The notes under the pieces are model-generated. The model did not search any database, was not told the origin of the DNA, and saw only the letters and a program-made list of their open reading frames with translations. From Sphingomonas gei (lineage in GTDB: Bacteria > Pseudomonadota > Alphaproteobacteria > Sphingomonadales > Sphingomonadaceae), in NCBI RefSeq assembly GCF_004792685.1, contig NZ_SRXT01000001.1, positions 744,001-808,000 on the forward strand: 64,000 nucleotides of DNA. The letters are read 5' to 3'. The translations under genes and the position numbers were made by a program. Within the stretch, counting starts at the first letter, position 1; each line of letters begins with the position of its first letter. Of the stretch, positions 62,981 through 64,000 are shown piece by piece.

Positions 62981-64000
62981 TCAGAACGAGCTGCTGATCG
63001 TCAAACCATAGGTCCTCGGATCGGCGGGCTGGCCGACGATCAGCCCGGTGCTCCCCGATTGCGTGGACAGCAATTCGAAATAATGCTGGTCGAACGCATT
63101 GCGCACCCAGCCGAAGATGTTGAAGTCGCCCTCGCGATAACCGAGGCGGAAGTTCGACAGCGAATAGCCGTCGATCCAGGTATACGCCGATTGCGACGGG
63201 TTCGACGAGAAGCGCGACCGGTAATTGCCGTCATAGCCGACATAGACCTGCCCGACGCTGCTCCCGACCGGCACATTGACTTCGCCGCCCCAGGACAGCG
63301 ACCATTTCGAGATGCCCGGCAGCACCTGGCCCGAGATGTCGCAGAATGCGGGGCTGCGGCCGCCCGGCGTTCCGGCCGGGTCGGTGACCCCGCCCGGGGC
63401 CGTCGCGGTGCCGCCGGAAAGCTCGGGCGGGCACGGGGCGTTGACGAACTCGCGATAGGTCGCGTCGGTATAGGCGCCGTTGAGATAGACATTGGCGCGC
63501 TGCGACGGACGGAAACTGGTGTCGAATTCGAAGCCGCGCGCGCGTACCTTGCCGGCATTGGCGAGATAGCCGCGGATCACGTTGATCGCGTTATTGTTCA
63601 CCGTCGCCTGATAATCGCTGACTTCGGTCCAGAAGCCGGCGGCGTTGAACGTGAGGCGGCGATCGAGGAACTGGGTCTTGAGCCCGAGCTCGAAATGATT
63701 GACCTTCTCGGGCTTCACCGTCTGGGTGGAGAGGTCGACGCCGGTGCTCGTGGAATTGAGCGGCAGACCCGAAAGGTTGATGCCCCCCGACTTGAAGCTG
63801 CGCGCATAGGTTGCATAAGCGTGGATGTCCGGCGAGAAATCATAGGACAAGGTGAGATCGCCCGAGACGTTCCAGTCGCTGAACTCCGGGCTGTAACGCT
63901 GCGGCGCCAGCGTGTTGATCTGGTTCTGGAACGTCGTCCGGGCGGCGCCCGCCGGCCGCGCGGCCAGCAACGCGGCGACATTGTCCGCCGTCGCGTCGAA
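62981..64000 (-). CDS. TonB-dependent receptor, N-terminus beyond the right edge
   Basis: C-terminal 339 residues of an outer-membrane receptor; the frame is open to base 64000. Barrel strands such as 'FSPDIHAYATYARSFKSGGI', 'KTQFLDRRLTFNAAGFW', 'VRARGFEFDTSFRP' and 'NIFGWVRNAFDQHY' are those of the FepA/CirA-type TBDRs, ending 'DPRTYGLTISSSF' with the terminal Phe used by the BAM complex. The style matches sphingomonad receptors for aromatic or plant-derived compounds, but the substrate-determining part is missing. Confidence 0.93.
   Translation of the reverse strand, partial: FDATADNVAALLAARPAGAARTTFQNQINTLAPQRYSPEFSDWNVSGDLTLSYDFSPDIHAYATYARSFKSGGINLSGLPLNSTSTGVDLSTQTVKPEKVNHFELGLKTQFLDRRLTFNAAGFWTEVSDYQATVNNNAINVIRGYLANAGKVRARGFEFDTSFRPSQRANVYLNGAYTDATYREFVNAPCPPELSGGTATAPGGVTDPAGTPGGRSPAFCDISGQVLPGISKWSLSWGGEVNVPVGSSVGQVYVGYDGNYRSRFSSNPSQSAYTWIDGYSLSNFRLGYREGDFNIFGWVRNAFDQHYFELLSTQSGSTGLIVGQPADPRTYGLTISSSF

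Noticed and set aside
62443..62997. Plus-strand frame of 184 codons in the lolC/E to TonB receptor gap
   Set aside because: Basic, low-complexity translation that runs through the palindromic repeat ('ALSLSKG' is the repeat itself); no ribosome-binding site.

Overview
The window is chromosomal, GC-rich DNA (about two thirds G+C by eye) from an alphaproteobacterium, most likely a sphingomonad (Sphingomonas or a close relative). Supporting evidence: an RcdA/DUF1465 protein, a Caulobacter-type TonB-dependent receptor in a malto-oligosaccharide locus, an alphaproteobacterial DksA with a degenerate zinc finger, DUF465 and host-attachment proteins, and the interspersed palindromes that encode 'RPELVEG' when translated. 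There are no rRNA or tRNA genes, no CRISPR array, no insertion sequence and no phage gene that I can see.

Layout. 1-3063: dnaE, cut by the left edge and carrying an in-frame palindromic repeat. 3304-7960: a small zinc-ribbon protein, a three-subunit periplasmic aldehyde oxidoreductase (paoC-paoB-paoA) and a one-span membrane peptide. 7994-20753: eight minus-strand genes, seven of them joined by 4-bp ATGA/GTGA overlaps (HMG-CoA reductase, UbiA-type prenyltransferase, rifampin-phosphotransferase-like dikinase, DUF3419/BtaA-like transferase, dolichol/phytol-kinase-like membrane protein, GNAT-like protein, AMP-forming ligase), preceded by an LplT-PlsC-Aas fusion. I know of no described pathway with this gene set; it looks like a lipid or isoprenoid-related biosynthetic unit and is the main candidate for an undescribed system here. 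20859-29906: malto-oligosaccharide use (GH97, TonB receptor, sugar MFS, LacI and IclR regulators). 29938-37058: an RND tripartite efflux operon and a TonB-domain protein.

37077-43569: mostly small regulatory and hypothetical genes (gamma-carbonic anhydrase, nitronate monooxygenase, rcdA, two DUF465 proteins, PilZ, dksA, a Ser/Thr-rich surface protein with a PEP-CTERM-like tail, a host-attachment protein). 43661-48164: a tightly packed serS-surE-LysM/M23-potassium channel-DUF486 operon. 48213-58515: DUF1761, rimO, an unknown secreted protein, PQQ glucose dehydrogenase, an M17 aminopeptidase, a GGDEF-EAL protein and a drug-type MFS exporter. 58719-59403: cold shock protein and two small basic proteins, one with a paralogue at 37430-37639. 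59436-62422: lolC/E-lolD-GNAT-glutathione peroxidase, overlapping. 62423-62980: a gene-free stretch with a possible structured RNA and a second palindromic repeat. 62981-64000: the C-terminal part of another TonB-dependent receptor.

Two families of interspersed palindromes are visible: one with the core CTGAGCTTGTCGAAG (inside dnaE and at 62789) and one with the core CATCCCGGCGAACGCCGGG (51027, 43027, and a half copy at 48178). Functional calls rest on motifs and remembered family features only; no database search was run.
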